Below are positions 37,901-45,460 of a stretch of 46,474 nucleotides of DNA, in pieces; position 1 is the first letter of the stretch; the number at the start of each line of letters is the position of its first letter. The notes below the pieces were generated by a model. It was not told the DNA's origin. It worked only from the letters and a program-made list of their open reading frames with translations, and did no database searches. The position numbers were made by a program, and so were the translations under genes. The stretch is from a virus. Location of the stretch: positions 1 through 46,474 of the IMG/VR virus record IMGVR_UViG_3300009034_000069; one strand, given 5' to 3'.

Positions 37901-38168
37901 AGTAATTATATTGCTAAGCGTTTTACTTTTTAGTTTGGTTGGCTGCCGAGAAGAAACCTATGTAGTTGCCAAAGATGTAAGTGCAAATGATGTTACTCTT
38001 GAGTTTGATACTATTAGTAATTGGGTAGCGGATACTATTGACTTAGATACGAACTACCTCGCTGACCCTTTCACTCTCGTTATGGACAGCACGAAAAGGC
38101 AATTCACTCATGAAGAGTTCAAGAGGCGGTTAGGATTTATTGAAGAAGAAAGGAGGTATAGCAAATGA
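37887..38168 (+). CDS. Predicted lipoprotein, 93 aa
   Basis: The signal [20 protein letters not shown] contains the canonical lipobox LVGC. The mature part is 73 residues and acidic. AAAGGAGG is seven or eight bases before ATG and lies inside the end of csrA. A surface lipoprotein made with early genes suggests superinfection exclusion; that is inference, as is envelope location beyond the signal. Confidence 0.7.
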   Translation: MARHEVIILLSVLLFSLVGCREETYVVAKDVSANDVTLEFDTISNWVADTIDLDTNYLADPFTLVMDSTKRQFTHEEFKRRLGFIEEERRYSK

Positions 38169-38229
38169 TGTAAAGTAACTTAGCTGTCGTTTAACTTTAT
38201 TAACATTCAATATGGAGAACTCAATTATT

Positions 38230-38853
38230 ATGGCAAAAAGAGCAAAGAAAAAACTAAAGAAGACAGCAAGAAGAGCGTCTGGTGGAGTATCCGGTCGTCT
38301 CGGCGAATCACAAGATGACTGGGAAGGTGCTGAACCTCGTTCCTTTGGCGCTCCGTTGCCTGATGGTCAATACGAAGGCATCATCGAAAATGCTATCATT
38401 GAAGAGTCTCGTAATGGCCGTCTTCAAGCTCGGTGGGACTTGCTTGTAACTGAAGGCGATTGTGAAGGCCGCCAAATCAGAAAATACAACGGTCTTGAGA
38501 CAAAGGACAACTTAGCTTGGTTCAAAGGAGACCTCGAAACTCTCGACCTCACCGTCCCTGATGACTTTACTGACATCGGCGATACTCTTGAGGAAGCTTG
38601 CGGTATGGGCATCCGCTTTCAGGTTCGCAGCCGGGATGAGTTTACAAACATTGACTTCATTGAACCCTTGGAGACAACATCTAAGAAGGACAAGAAAAAA
38701 GAGGAAGAGCCTGAAGAGCCTTCCTACACCAAGGCACAGGTCAAGAAGATGGATGAAGACGAACTCACTGCAGCTGCCAAGGAATTCGGCCTTGACCCGG
38801 ACGACTATGACGAGTGGGACGACCTCGCAGATGCCATCATTGACGAACTGTAA
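38230..38853 (+). CDS. DUF669/SSB-like single-strand-binding protein, 207 aa
   Basis: After a Lys/Arg-rich leader (AKRAKKKLKKTARRASGG) the central part (LPDGQYEGIIENAIIEESRN, RNGRLQARWDLLV, CEGRQIRKYNGLE) resembles DUF669-type phage proteins that act as single-strand-binding partners of annealing ATPases. The tail is strongly acidic (DEDELTAAAKEFGLDPDDYD), like the partner-binding tails of SSBs. ATG at 38230 is favoured over 38212 by a GGAG upstream. Confidence 0.75.
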   Translation: MAKRAKKKLKKTARRASGGVSGRLGESQDDWEGAEPRSFGAPLPDGQYEGIIENAIIEESRNGRLQARWDLLVTEGDCEGRQIRKYNGLETKDNLAWFKGDLETLDLTVPDDFTDIGDTLEEACGMGIRFQVRSRDEFTNIDFIEPLETTSKKDKKKEEEPEEPSYTKAQVKKMDEDELTAAAKEFGLDPDDYDEWDDLADAIIDEL

Positions 38854-38933
38854 ACCGAAGCACCTCGCTTTCGTAAATGGAGAGCCAGCCTCTGATTATT
38901 TCAAGCTGGCTTTCCTTTCTTAAAAGGTATATT

Positions 38934-40253
38934 ATGATAGCTAATAGAATTATATGTGGTGATGCAAGAGAGGTTCTTAGGCGCTTTCCTGCTGAAAGTA
39001 TAGACTGTGTTGTTACGTCTCCTCCTTATTGGGGCTTGCGAAAAAATTTAGAGAAAGGCCAAATTTGGGGAGGTCGTAGAGGATGTCAGCATAAATGGCA
39101 AAATCATATAGTTGGACTTCAGTCTGAAAACCGACAAGGGTTATCAACAGGTATAATAAAAAGCCATAAAGAACTGCACGGAAAGAAAGAGCATAAAGCA
39201 CAGCTGTGCTTACGTTGCGGCGCTTGGTTTGGTGAATTAGGACTTGAGCCGACACCAGAGCTGTATGTCAAACACATCGTTCAGATATTCAGACAAGTCT
39301 GGAGAGTTCTGAAACCTTCCGGGACGGTTTGGGTTGTTCTTGGTGATAGCTATGCCGGAACAAAGAAAGGTAATACTGAGATTTATAAAAATCCTAATGT
39401 TGTAACAAACTCTTTCATAAAAATACAGCCTAAAAACCTTAAACAAAAAGACTTAGTTGGTATACCTTGGCGCATCGCCTTCGCTCTCCAAGCTGACGGC
39501 TGGTGGTTACGCCAAGACATCATCTGGGCAAAGCCAAACCCGATGCCGGAGTCCGTCCGAGACAGGTGTACCAAGAGTCACGAGTACATCTTTCTACTTA
39601 CCAAGTCTAAAAAGTATTATTATGACAATGAAGCTATTAAGGAGCCTTGTAGCAAAGCTAATGTTGAAGACTTTCAACGTAGGAAAACTCTTAATAACAA
39701 AGGTAAAGGCAAAGGAACTTATGAAGATGTCAGACCAGACCTATGTAGAAGCCGAACTGATTATATGCCAGCCAACCTTATGAAGAACAAACGAGATGTC
39801 TGGTGGGTCACTGTAAAAACCTCCGGCGGTAAAAGCGGTCATTTCTCAAGCTATCCACCCGACTTGATTGAACCCTGTATCCTTGCAGGTTGTCCTCGAT
39901 GGGTATGTAGGAAGTGTGGTAAGCCAAGAGAAAGACTTCTTAAGAAAAAATATAAAAAACATGAGAAATGGTATGGAGAGGCACAAAAATTGAGACATAG
40001 TAGAGGCGCGGCGGGTGACTCTTACAATGAGTTAATAGGAAGCAAGACAACAGGTTGGTCTACCTGCAACTGCAAAGCGGGCTTTACCAAAGGCGTAGTC
40101 CTCGACCCTTTCATCGGCTCCGGCACTACCGCTCTCGTAGCTCTCAAAAACAAGAGAAAATACATAGGTATTGAAATAAATCTCAAATATGTAAAGATTG
40201 CTGAGAAGCGCATCACTCAGTATAGGAAAACTAAGTTGAAGAATGATGAATAA
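38934..40253 (+). CDS. Beta-class site-specific DNA methyltransferase, 439 aa
   Basis: Motif IV VTSPPYWGL (about residues 26-34) and the C-terminal AdoMet loop LDPFIGSGTTALVALK (about 390-405) give the beta-class order IV...I. SPPY suggests N4-cytosine, though N6-adenine is possible. Between them is a target-recognition region with zinc-type cysteines (CPRWVCRKCG, TCNCK). The final helix is EINLKYVKIAEKRITQYRK. The gene has a duplicate-like 3' end remnant about 500 bp downstream (40741-40818), with an HNH gene between. Likely protects phage DNA. Confidence 0.88.
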   Translation: MIANRIICGDAREVLRRFPAESIDCVVTSPPYWGLRKNLEKGQIWGGRRGCQHKWQNHIVGLQSENRQGLSTGIIKSHKELHGKKEHKAQLCLRCGAWFGELGLEPTPELYVKHIVQIFRQVWRVLKPSGTVWVVLGDSYAGTKKGNTEIYKNPNVVTNSFIKIQPKNLKQKDLVGIPWRIAFALQADGWWLRQDIIWAKPNPMPESVRDRCTKSHEYIFLLTKSKKYYYDNEAIKEPCSKANVEDFQRRKTLNNKGKGKGTYEDVRPDLCRSRTDYMPANLMKNKRDVWWVTVKTSGGKSGHFSSYPPDLIEPCILAGCPRWVCRKCGKPRERLLKKKYKKHEKWYGEAQKLRHSRGAAGDSYNELIGSKTTGWSTCNCKAGFTKGVVLDPFIGSGTTALVALKNKRKYIGIEINLKYVKIAEKRITQYRKTKLKNDE

Positions 40254-40674
40254 TACGATGACAATTAGCACAAACAAGCTGAAGCCGGTCACGTTCTTTC
40301 CAATATTTTATCCAACGGCCTTGGTTACGTTTCCACTTTTTCTCTTTGCCCTTTGGATGATGAATATCAAGTGCTACAGGATTATTAAAACCACAAAAAA
40401 AGCATTTATTTCCGAGATATTCAAACAGTTCCTTTTTTTCATCTTTATAATAATCCGCCCTTTTAAGTCGTCCTCGATGAGCCGAATTTCGGTTAGCTTG
40501 TTTTTGACATTTTTTACTACAGTATCGAAGTCTTTTCGACTTATTGGGTTTTTTACAAATAAGACATATGGAAGATGCCCAGCGATTGTTAAGGTAACAT
40601 CTTCTGCTACAAAATTTAGTCTTTCTATAAGGATAAGGCTCAAATTGATTATTACACTCTTGACATTTCTTCAT
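40231..40674 (-). CDS. HNH homing endonuclease, 147 aa
   Basis: The HNH core is LDIHHPKGKEKKWKRNQGRW then LVCANCHRIIHH, with the zinc-binding CFFCG before it. The N-terminal half has repeated C-x2-C...C-x3-C zinc fingers (CQECNNQ, FCSRRC, CLICKK, YCSKKC) typical of free-standing phage HNH enzymes that bind DNA. It is antisense to all surrounding genes and has its own promoter (40710-40738). The stop overlaps the methyltransferase stop by 23 bases in convergent orientation. Confidence 0.88.
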   Translation of the reverse strand: MKKCQECNNQFEPYPYRKTKFCSRRCYLNNRWASSICLICKKPNKSKRLRYCSKKCQKQANRNSAHRGRLKRADYYKDEKKELFEYLGNKCFFCGFNNPVALDIHHPKGKEKKWKRNQGRWIKYWKERDRLQLVCANCHRIIHHSST

Positions 40675-40709
40675 TTTTGGCCTAATCAGTTCCTTTATTT
40701 AATAAGATT

Positions 40710-40738
40710 ACTATATCATACAACAATACATTTGTCAA
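40710..40738 (-). promoter_or_regulatory. Near-consensus sigma70 promoter for the HNH gene
   Basis: On the minus strand: TTGACA (plus 40733-40738), a 17-bp spacer and TATAGT (plus 40710-40715). It lies 36 bp before the HNH ATG, with AAAGGA between. This is the best sigma70 match I found in the window and lets the HNH gene be transcribed independently of its host genes. Confidence 0.8.
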
Positions 40739-40740
40739 GT

Positions 40741-40818
40741 AAAAATGAAAAATATTGTAGAATAGCTGAAAGGCGAATCGCCAAATGGGAAAAGGCTCAA
40801 AAAGAAGACCGTGTTTAG
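40741..40818 (+). pseudogene. Remnant 3' end of a DNA methyltransferase
   Basis: In the plus frame, KNEKYCRIAERRIAKWEKAQ then KEDRV and TAG align with the terminal helix of beta-class methyltransferases (compare the intact gene's NLKYVKIAEKRI). The match stops where the HNH gene's upstream DNA begins. The tiny ORF at 40785 starts inside the remnant, as would a gene coupled to the original methyltransferase. It is not itself a functional gene. Confidence 0.7.
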
Positions 40819-40937
40819 TCTCCAAAGAGGAAGAAAAGCTCAGGTGGGACTACCTTCAGGGCAAATTGAACATCTCTTCTGAAGAGATGCAGAGACGAGT
40901 GAAAGAAGTAAGGAAAAGAAAAGGTCTGAAGAGATGA
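40785..40937 (+). CDS. Small basic protein, 50 aa
   Basis: MGKGSKRRPCLVSKEEEKLR, then a helical basic end EEMQRRVKEVRKRKGLKR. This resembles small phage proteins starting MGKGSxRRP. It starts within the methyltransferase remnant and overlaps the next ORF by ATGA. Function unknown; charge suggests nucleic-acid binding. Confidence 0.6.
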   Translation: MGKGSKRRPCLVSKEEEKLRWDYLQGKLNISSEEMQRRVKEVRKRKGLKR

Positions 40938-41110
40938 CCACAGAAAAATGGTGGGAAATAGCAGACTTTGAGACAAACTGCCTTTATTCAGTAAAAGAAG
41001 GTAAGTGTAGCAAACAATCACCTATTCCTTATATTTTTTTTGATGACTGGCTAAAAGATAAAATTGAATCCGGCGAAGTAAAGATAATTTGTATTAGAAG
41101 AGAAAGATGA
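40934..41110 (+). CDS. Small hypothetical protein, 58 aa
   Basis: MTTEKWWEIADFETNCLYSV, then FDDWLKDKIESGEVKIICIR. Start and stop overlap both neighbours by ATGA, so it is in a coupled chain 40785-42243. No motif recognised. Confidence 0.55.
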   Translation: MTTEKWWEIADFETNCLYSVKEGKCSKQSPIPYIFFDDWLKDKIESGEVKIICIRRER

Positions 41111-42243
41111 ACGCTTTAGACAAGTTTAAGAAGGTTGCTTTGAAACATCTTATAATGTCTGACACGAGTTATCTGGATGTCATCTTCGGCACTATCATAG
41201 CAAACAAGCTGGACAGCAAACCAGTCTGGCTCTACCTCGTGGGCGCTCCCTCTTCCGGCAAAACAGAAATCCTGCAAGCCCTCACTGGAGACAAAATCTT
41301 CCAGCTTGACAAGCTAACAAACAAAGCCCTCATCTCAGGATGGGAAGAATCCGGCGGCCAGAAGAAGGAAAACTCTCTCCTGCCTTTTTTAGACGGCAAA
41401 GTTATGATAATTAAGGACTTTACAGCTATGATACATGAGCGAAGGGAGAACCTTCTTGATGTTGTCGGCCAGCTCAGAGCTGCCTACGATGGCTACTTCT
41501 GCAAAGTCTTCGCTACCGGACAAAGGAAGGGCTTTTACAGCAAATTTGGCATTATAGCCGGAGTGACTAATGTTATAGACAAACATCGTGGGCTTCTGGC
41601 AGAGCTTGGTGAACGTTTTCTGACCTACCGCTGCCCTGAGGTATCTGAAGAAGAAAGCACACAGCGCTGTTGGAAAGTCTCGAATGGCACAAGTACCACT
41701 CAACAAGAAACAGAACTCCGCAAAGCAGCTTCAGCCGTCATTGACCTGCCGCTCCACAAAGTCATCCTGTCAGACTCATTTCGTAAAAAGATAATAGAAC
41801 TCGCTCAATATGTTGCAATCGCTCGCTGTGAAGTCTCACGTGACCAATTCAGCAAAGAGCCTGAAATACCTATGCCCGAGATAGCCACCCGTCTGACCCG
41901 GCAGCTCTGTGACTTGGCCGTTGGCGTTGCCGTAGTAAGAGGTCAAAGATACGTCACTAAAGACATTCAAAGGCTTATCCAGAAAACTGCGCTCGACAGC
42001 CTAACACTAAAGAGATTATTACTCTTGAAAATCCTCTATAACGTCTTCCCAGCCGGGCTTTCTTCAAAGCAGATAGCAATAAAAATGCGCTACAGCGAAG
42101 GCATAATCAGAAGATGGTGCGAAGACCTCCATATCTTAGACTTGATTATACGAGAGACTATCTCCAACGGTAAAACACCTATCGGAGACAAGCTAATTTG
42201 GAAGATTCGCTACAAAACCATCTTGAAGCGAATTTGGGGCTAA
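41107..42243 (+). CDS. AAA+ ATPase, putative replication helicase/loader, 378 aa
   Basis: YLVGAPSSGKTEIL is a Walker A loop (about residues 44-57). VMIIKDFTAM is in the Walker B position, with a single Asp instead of the usual DE pair. AELGERFLTYRCPE contains a likely sensor/arginine-finger Arg. Residues 300-378 look like winged-helix DNA-binding (IAIKMRYSEGIIRRWCEDLH). Last gene of the rightward replication operon. It could be a helicase, helicase loader or initiator; no other helicase is evident. Confidence 0.75.
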   Translation: MNALDKFKKVALKHLIMSDTSYLDVIFGTIIANKLDSKPVWLYLVGAPSSGKTEILQALTGDKIFQLDKLTNKALISGWEESGGQKKENSLLPFLDGKVMIIKDFTAMIHERRENLLDVVGQLRAAYDGYFCKVFATGQRKGFYSKFGIIAGVTNVIDKHRGLLAELGERFLTYRCPEVSEEESTQRCWKVSNGTSTTQQETELRKAASAVIDLPLHKVILSDSFRKKIIELAQYVAIARCEVSRDQFSKEPEIPMPEIATRLTRQLCDLAVGVAVVRGQRYVTKDIQRLIQKTALDSLTLKRLLLLKILYNVFPAGLSSKQIAIKMRYSEGIIRRWCEDLHILDLIIRETISNGKTPIGDKLIWKIRYKTILKRIWG

Positions 42244-42444
42244 ATGCGAAAAATTTGATGTCACCGTCCATTTTTGACCCTTTCAGCCGTACGCACTTTT
42301 TACCCAGTAGGGCATACGCCAAGATATACATTAATATCTTATTTATGAATGTTCTTTAAGGTAGAAAAAGTATACACGGTTGAAATAGCTAAAAATGTTG
42401 TTTGGGCTTGAAATTTTAGCACAGAAGTGGTTATTTCTCCTTTC
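42244..42444. other. Convergent intergenic region
   Basis: About 200 bp separates the rightward AAA+ gene from the leftward cluster. I see no ORF. AAGATAT (42321-42327) and ATATCTT (42334-42340) can form an AT-rich hairpin of seven pairs followed by ATTTA, a weak terminator candidate for the rightward transcript. No GC-rich terminator was found. Confidence 0.5.
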
Positions 42445-42612
42445 TCAATTTATACCCTTCAGGGCTTTCATTTTATATTTATACCAGCTTGTAACTTCTC
42501 GTTCTTCGTAATACTCACAATTTTCACACTCCATTTCGTGCGGACAAGTTCTCAAACGAAGAAAAACAAAACTCAACCATCGCCTGCTGTTCCAACAAAA
42601 ACCAGATTTCAT
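42445..42612 (-). CDS. Small cysteine-rich protein, 55 aa
   Basis: MKSGFCWNSRRWLSFVFLRL, then CPHEMECENCEYYEER and WYKYKMKALKGIN. CPHEMECENC is a compact Cys/His cluster that may bind zinc. GGAGAAGAA precedes ATG 42612. The gene ends in, and is preceded by, two related stretches (see findings), so it may sit in a duplicated segment. Last gene of the leftward cluster. Confidence 0.55.
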   Translation of the reverse strand: MKSGFCWNSRRWLSFVFLRLRTCPHEMECENCEYYEEREVTSWYKYKMKALKGIN

Positions 42613-42657
42613 TTCTTCTCCAATCTATACCCTTCAATCCCAAAGCCTGTGCCGAGG

Positions 42658-42987
42658 CTATATGTTGCCTGCTTGAAATAACTCTTTGTCCATTCTGTTT
42701 TTTATCTGCTGTAATGCCTTTATTAACTCTGGAAGCATTGTATAAGATATAACCGCTCCACTATCAGTTTGTTTGCCCTCGAATGTATGAAACAAATGTA
42801 TATGTGCAAAGTGGCGTTTTTCTGGTTCTGTCCAGCTACTTGATAATTCCCAATTTACTTCTATGCTTATTGGACACAAATAACCATCGGGGTCAGCAAC
42901 TTTAATCTCAACAAGCGGTCGTTCAAGAACAGGTTTGGGATATTCTTTAGTGCCGGGAATACACAATTTGTAATATTCTTCTTTCAT
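42658..42987 (-). CDS. Hypothetical protein, 109 aa
   Basis: MKEEYYKLCIPGTKEYPKPV then beta-rich segments VEIKVADPDGYLCPISIEVN and HFAHIHLFHTFE, with a helical C-terminus. It looks like a soluble alpha/beta protein. AAAAGGAG precedes ATG. No family recognised. Confidence 0.7.
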   Translation of the reverse strand: MKEEYYKLCIPGTKEYPKPVLERPLVEIKVADPDGYLCPISIEVNWELSSSWTEPEKRHFAHIHLFHTFEGKQTDSGAVISYTMLPELIKALQQIKNRMDKELFQAGNI

Positions 42988-43035
42988 TATTCTCCTTTTA
43001 ATTTTGCCTTTGGGTCTAAGCCAAGTCGGGGCAAG

Positions 43036-43227
43036 CTATGTCCTTTCATCATCTGCCAAAATCGTTAAAGTTAGCGTGGTTTCTCCAATGTTGGTTATTC
43101 GGAAACGGCTATCCTTTACTTGGACGACCTCGTCTAATTCAAAAATTTTCCCTTTCAAAGATTTTTTTCTGCAAAGCTGTGCCATCTTGTCACTAATAGG
43201 AGTTAAATTTCCTAATCCTGTATCCAT
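43036..43227 (-). CDS. Small hypothetical protein, 63 aa
   Basis: MDTGLGNLTPISDKMAQLCR, then a beta-rich end VQVKDSRFRITNIGETTLTL. ATG 43227 (preceded by AAAGGAG at nine bases) is preferred over the earlier ATG that would overlap the upstream ORF. The C-terminal half looks like a small beta-barrel/KOW-like fold; this is a weak inference. Confidence 0.6.
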   Translation of the reverse strand: MDTGLGNLTPISDKMAQLCRKKSLKGKIFELDEVVQVKDSRFRITNIGETTLTLTILADDERT

Positions 43228-43228
43228 T

Positions 43229-43399
43229 TCAACATCTCCTTTCATAAATTCTATAAATAGTTTGTATTTGTTTTAGTGTAAAGTCGCCCTCCCAATTTGT
43301 CATATCTTCAATAAAATTCACTTCCCAACTTGTCAAGCCATCTTCAATATCAAGCAAATCACTTAAATGCTCTTTCGCCATTTTCTGTTCTTCATTCAT
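43229..43399 (-). CDS. Small acidic protein, 56 aa
   Basis: MNEEQKMAKEHLSDLLDIED then an acidic stretch and a basic end YRIYERRC. The start overlaps the upstream ORF's end; the stop lies two bases ahead of the next ORF's start. Supported by continuous coupling in the leftward cluster. Function unknown. Confidence 0.55.
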   Translation of the reverse strand: MNEEQKMAKEHLSDLLDIEDGLTSWEVNFIEDMTNWEGDFTLKQIQTIYRIYERRC

Positions 43400-43769
43400 T
43401 TAACTTTCCCCCACACCGCTTGCATTTCAATTTGTCGAGCTTGGCTTGGAGTTCTCTGCTTTTATTAACCGCACCTGCAAATTTTTTGCTAAAATAATGA
43501 GCATCTTCTACAAAAGACTTGTTTTCCTTCTCAAGCCCCTCAATTCTTTGCGTGAGTTGCTTCTCTGCACCAACAAGTCGATGATATTCCTGTGAATGTT
43601 TTTGGTGCTTATCCTGTAGTGCTTCTACAAGCTCCTCAATCCTCTTGTTTGATTTATCAAGCTGGGCTTGGAGTTCAGTGTTTGTTTTTCTCAATTTGTA
43701 TATTTTGGCACTGAGTTTTTTAATCTGTTCATTCTTAAACTCAATATTCTCTGCTTCTATAAGGCTCAT
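43392..43769 (-). CDS. Coiled-coil protein with C-terminal CxxC, 125 aa
   Basis: Nearly the whole length is heptad-rich coiled coil (LSAKIYKLRKTNTELQAQLD, RIEGLEKENKSFVEDAHYF) ending KLKCKRCGGKLNE, a zinc-binding knuckle. It overlaps the neighbouring coiled-coil gene by ATGA. A scaffold-like adapter role is possible; function unknown. Confidence 0.7.
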   Translation of the reverse strand: MSLIEAENIEFKNEQIKKLSAKIYKLRKTNTELQAQLDKSNKRIEELVEALQDKHQKHSQEYHRLVGAEKQLTQRIEGLEKENKSFVEDAHYFSKKFAGAVNKSRELQAKLDKLKCKRCGGKLNE

Positions 43770-44452
43770 TTTCCTAACTCCTTCTCAAGCTCCTCAATCC
43801 TCTTGGCTTGCTCATTTTTCCATTCTTGGTGAAAACAGTTAGCGCATCCGCCGGGGTCTGTGTTGGGGTCAATCATATGTTCCCATCTTTCAAATATGCC
43901 ATTTAATCGTTTGAGTTCGTTGGCTTGGCTGTCGAGAAGGTCGGCTGCCTTTTCTAACTCATAAGCGTCTGTTCTTAACATAAAAGTCGGGTCGATTTCT
44001 CTTGCTTGTCTTGCACATCTTCGCAAATGGTCTGCGTGCTTTGTTGCCTCTGGCTTCGGCTTGGTAATTTCTTTCTTGCTTATCTTCAATGCTTGGTCAA
44101 GGTTGTGTTGGGTTTCTATGCGAGCTTCGTTACGTGCTTGCTCTTCTGCTTCTTTTACAGATAGACCCTCCAACACAAGCTCCGTAAAGCGATACCGAGC
44201 TTTTAGCTCTGGCCTCATAGTCATTGGGATATAACCACCAACATAAATGGCTGCTCCGCTGTTTAATCGCTTCAACGCTTCTTCTAACCGCTCATTCGAT
44301 GGCTTCGGGGCAGAGAGGAGAGAAAGAACCTTGCGTAGGGCTTCGGCAATATCCCATCTGGCACTCATTAGTGCTTCGGGTTTTTGATGATGATGTATGC
44401 GCATTGTGTCCTTATGTGCCTTTTCCAACAACTCTTTAATTTCTTTGCTCAT
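43766..44452 (-). CDS. Long coiled-coil protein, 228 aa
   Basis: Mostly helical; His-rich near the N-terminus (RIHHHQKPE), a glycine-rich loop (GAAIYVGGYIPM), and a C-terminal helix with PGGCANCFHQEWKNEQAKRI. CANCFH may bind zinc. It ends EELEKELGK. It overlaps the next gene by ATGA. It resembles phage early proteins of unknown function. Confidence 0.7.
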   Translation of the reverse strand: MSKEIKELLEKAHKDTMRIHHHQKPEALMSARWDIAEALRKVLSLLSAPKPSNERLEEALKRLNSGAAIYVGGYIPMTMRPELKARYRFTELVLEGLSVKEAEEQARNEARIETQHNLDQALKISKKEITKPKPEATKHADHLRRCARQAREIDPTFMLRTDAYELEKAADLLDSQANELKRLNGIFERWEHMIDPNTDPGGCANCFHQEWKNEQAKRIEELEKELGK

Positions 44453-44477
44453 TCTTCACCTATCCTTTCTTCAGGAC

Positions 44478-44576
44478 TTACAAAGATTTCATTATATCAA
44501 TTAGAATCCAACCAAATATAAATACGCCAGAACAACACACTCCAAAAAGTGATGCATAAAATATTAAATTCCACAT
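44478..44576 (-). CDS. Small single-pass membrane protein, 32 aa
   Basis: MWNLIFYASLFGVCCSGVFI, then FGWILIDIMKSL: one hydrophobic segment. AAAGGAG lies six bases before ATG, a good Shine-Dalgarno. Too short for standard callers. Similar peptides occur elsewhere in this genome (28885, 31499). Confidence 0.55.
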   Translation of the reverse strand: MWNLIFYASLFGVCCSGVFIFGWILIDIMKSL

Positions 44577-44577
44577 C

Positions 44578-44763
44578 TCATTCTCCTTTCTTCTTCCTAA
44601 TTTTTCTTTCTCTATATCTTTTGATTATCCTGTCAGCAACCATGCAGTTAACTTTCATCGGGTCTTTCTTCATTCTCTTCAATATCCTCTCCTCTGCTCT
44701 TATTCTTCTCAAGGTGTATTCAAACAGCTCTGGCGGCACATAGCTAACCTCTTGCCTTCTCAT
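44578..44763 (-). CDS. Basic small protein, 61 aa
   Basis: MRRQEVSYVPPELFEYTLRR, then a very basic helix RIIKRYRERKIRKKKGE. Probably nucleic-acid-binding by charge. It lies directly before the small membrane gene. No family. Confidence 0.6.
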   Translation of the reverse strand: MRRQEVSYVPPELFEYTLRRIRAEERILKRMKKDPMKVNCMVADRIIKRYRERKIRKKKGE

Positions 44764-44800
44764 TCTTTTTCTTCTTCTCTTGCTCCATCAAGCTATACGG

Positions 44801-45283
44801 CTAACAGTCTTTTTGCTGTCTTTCTGCTGTTGCTGCAACTCGGAGGATTGCTTTTGCGTATTCTTTGGCCTTGCCTAACTCGTAGGGTTGAATGTCAAAG
44901 GAGGTTATGTGAACGCCGTCATTAAGCGTTATGTGAACACTGCCATAATCGTCTGCTCCTTCGATTGTGACGTCTGTCAAATCTGTTTGTAAGGCTTTAA
45001 GGTCATCGAAGATGTTGCCTGAATGAATGGGGTCTTTGATTGTAGGCCACCTATCGTATGAGCCTTCGAATAATCCGCCTTCTTGGCATAGGTGTATTGT
45101 TTTTCTATCGAAACCTTTAAGAAAAAGCTGGATGCTCATCTTTGATTTTGCACGATAATCCCCGTGCCTGATTTCTGGCTTCTTTTCTTCTTTGCCGAAA
45201 TCACAATGTTTTTTAAGGGCTTCAATGATGGTGGTCTCCGATACTTTCTTACCTTCAATTTCAATCATTCTGTCCGTTCCCAT
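44801..45283 (-). CDS. Hypothetical protein, 160 aa
   Basis: MGTDRMIEIEGKKVSETTII, an acidic alpha/beta protein with two beta-rich segments (VTIEGADDYGSVHITLNDGV, SFDIQPYELGKAKEYAKAIL). GAAAGGAG precedes ATG 45283. No domain recognised. In the leftward early cluster. Confidence 0.7.
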   Translation of the reverse strand: MGTDRMIEIEGKKVSETTIIEALKKHCDFGKEEKKPEIRHGDYRAKSKMSIQLFLKGFDRKTIHLCQEGGLFEGSYDRWPTIKDPIHSGNIFDDLKALQTDLTDVTIEGADDYGSVHITLNDGVHITSFDIQPYELGKAKEYAKAILRVAATAERQQKDC

Positions 45284-45298
45284 TTTTTTACTCCTTTC

Positions 45299-45460
45299 TC
45301 AATTTTTCTTACCTTGTTTCATCAATTTATACAATTTAGCTTTTACTGCCCGGGCAGCTGACTGATGCTCGTCTTTGTCACCAAGCAGCCACCGTATCAG
45401 AACAGCGTCTTTCTTCATATTAAGAAGTATACGGAAGTACTCATAATCCTTAATCTTCAT
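45299..45460 (-). CDS. Small hypothetical protein, 53 aa
   Basis: MKIKDYEYFRILLNMKKDAV then a basic end LYKLMKQGKKN. GGAGG lies about 11 bases before ATG 45460, which overlaps the end of the next upstream gene by 11 bases. Function unknown. Confidence 0.55.
   Translation of the reverse strand: MKIKDYEYFRILLNMKKDAVLIRWLLGDKDEHQSAARAVKAKLYKLMKQGKKN

Noticed and set aside
40243-40818. 191-aa plus-strand ORF after the methyltransferase
   Set aside because: Most of it is antisense to the HNH gene. Only its last 25 codons, the methyltransferase remnant, carry signal.
42427-42681. 84-aa plus-strand ORF in the convergent region
   Set aside because: It overlaps the leftward small Cys-rich gene, has no Shine-Dalgarno and runs through the duplicated leader sequence.
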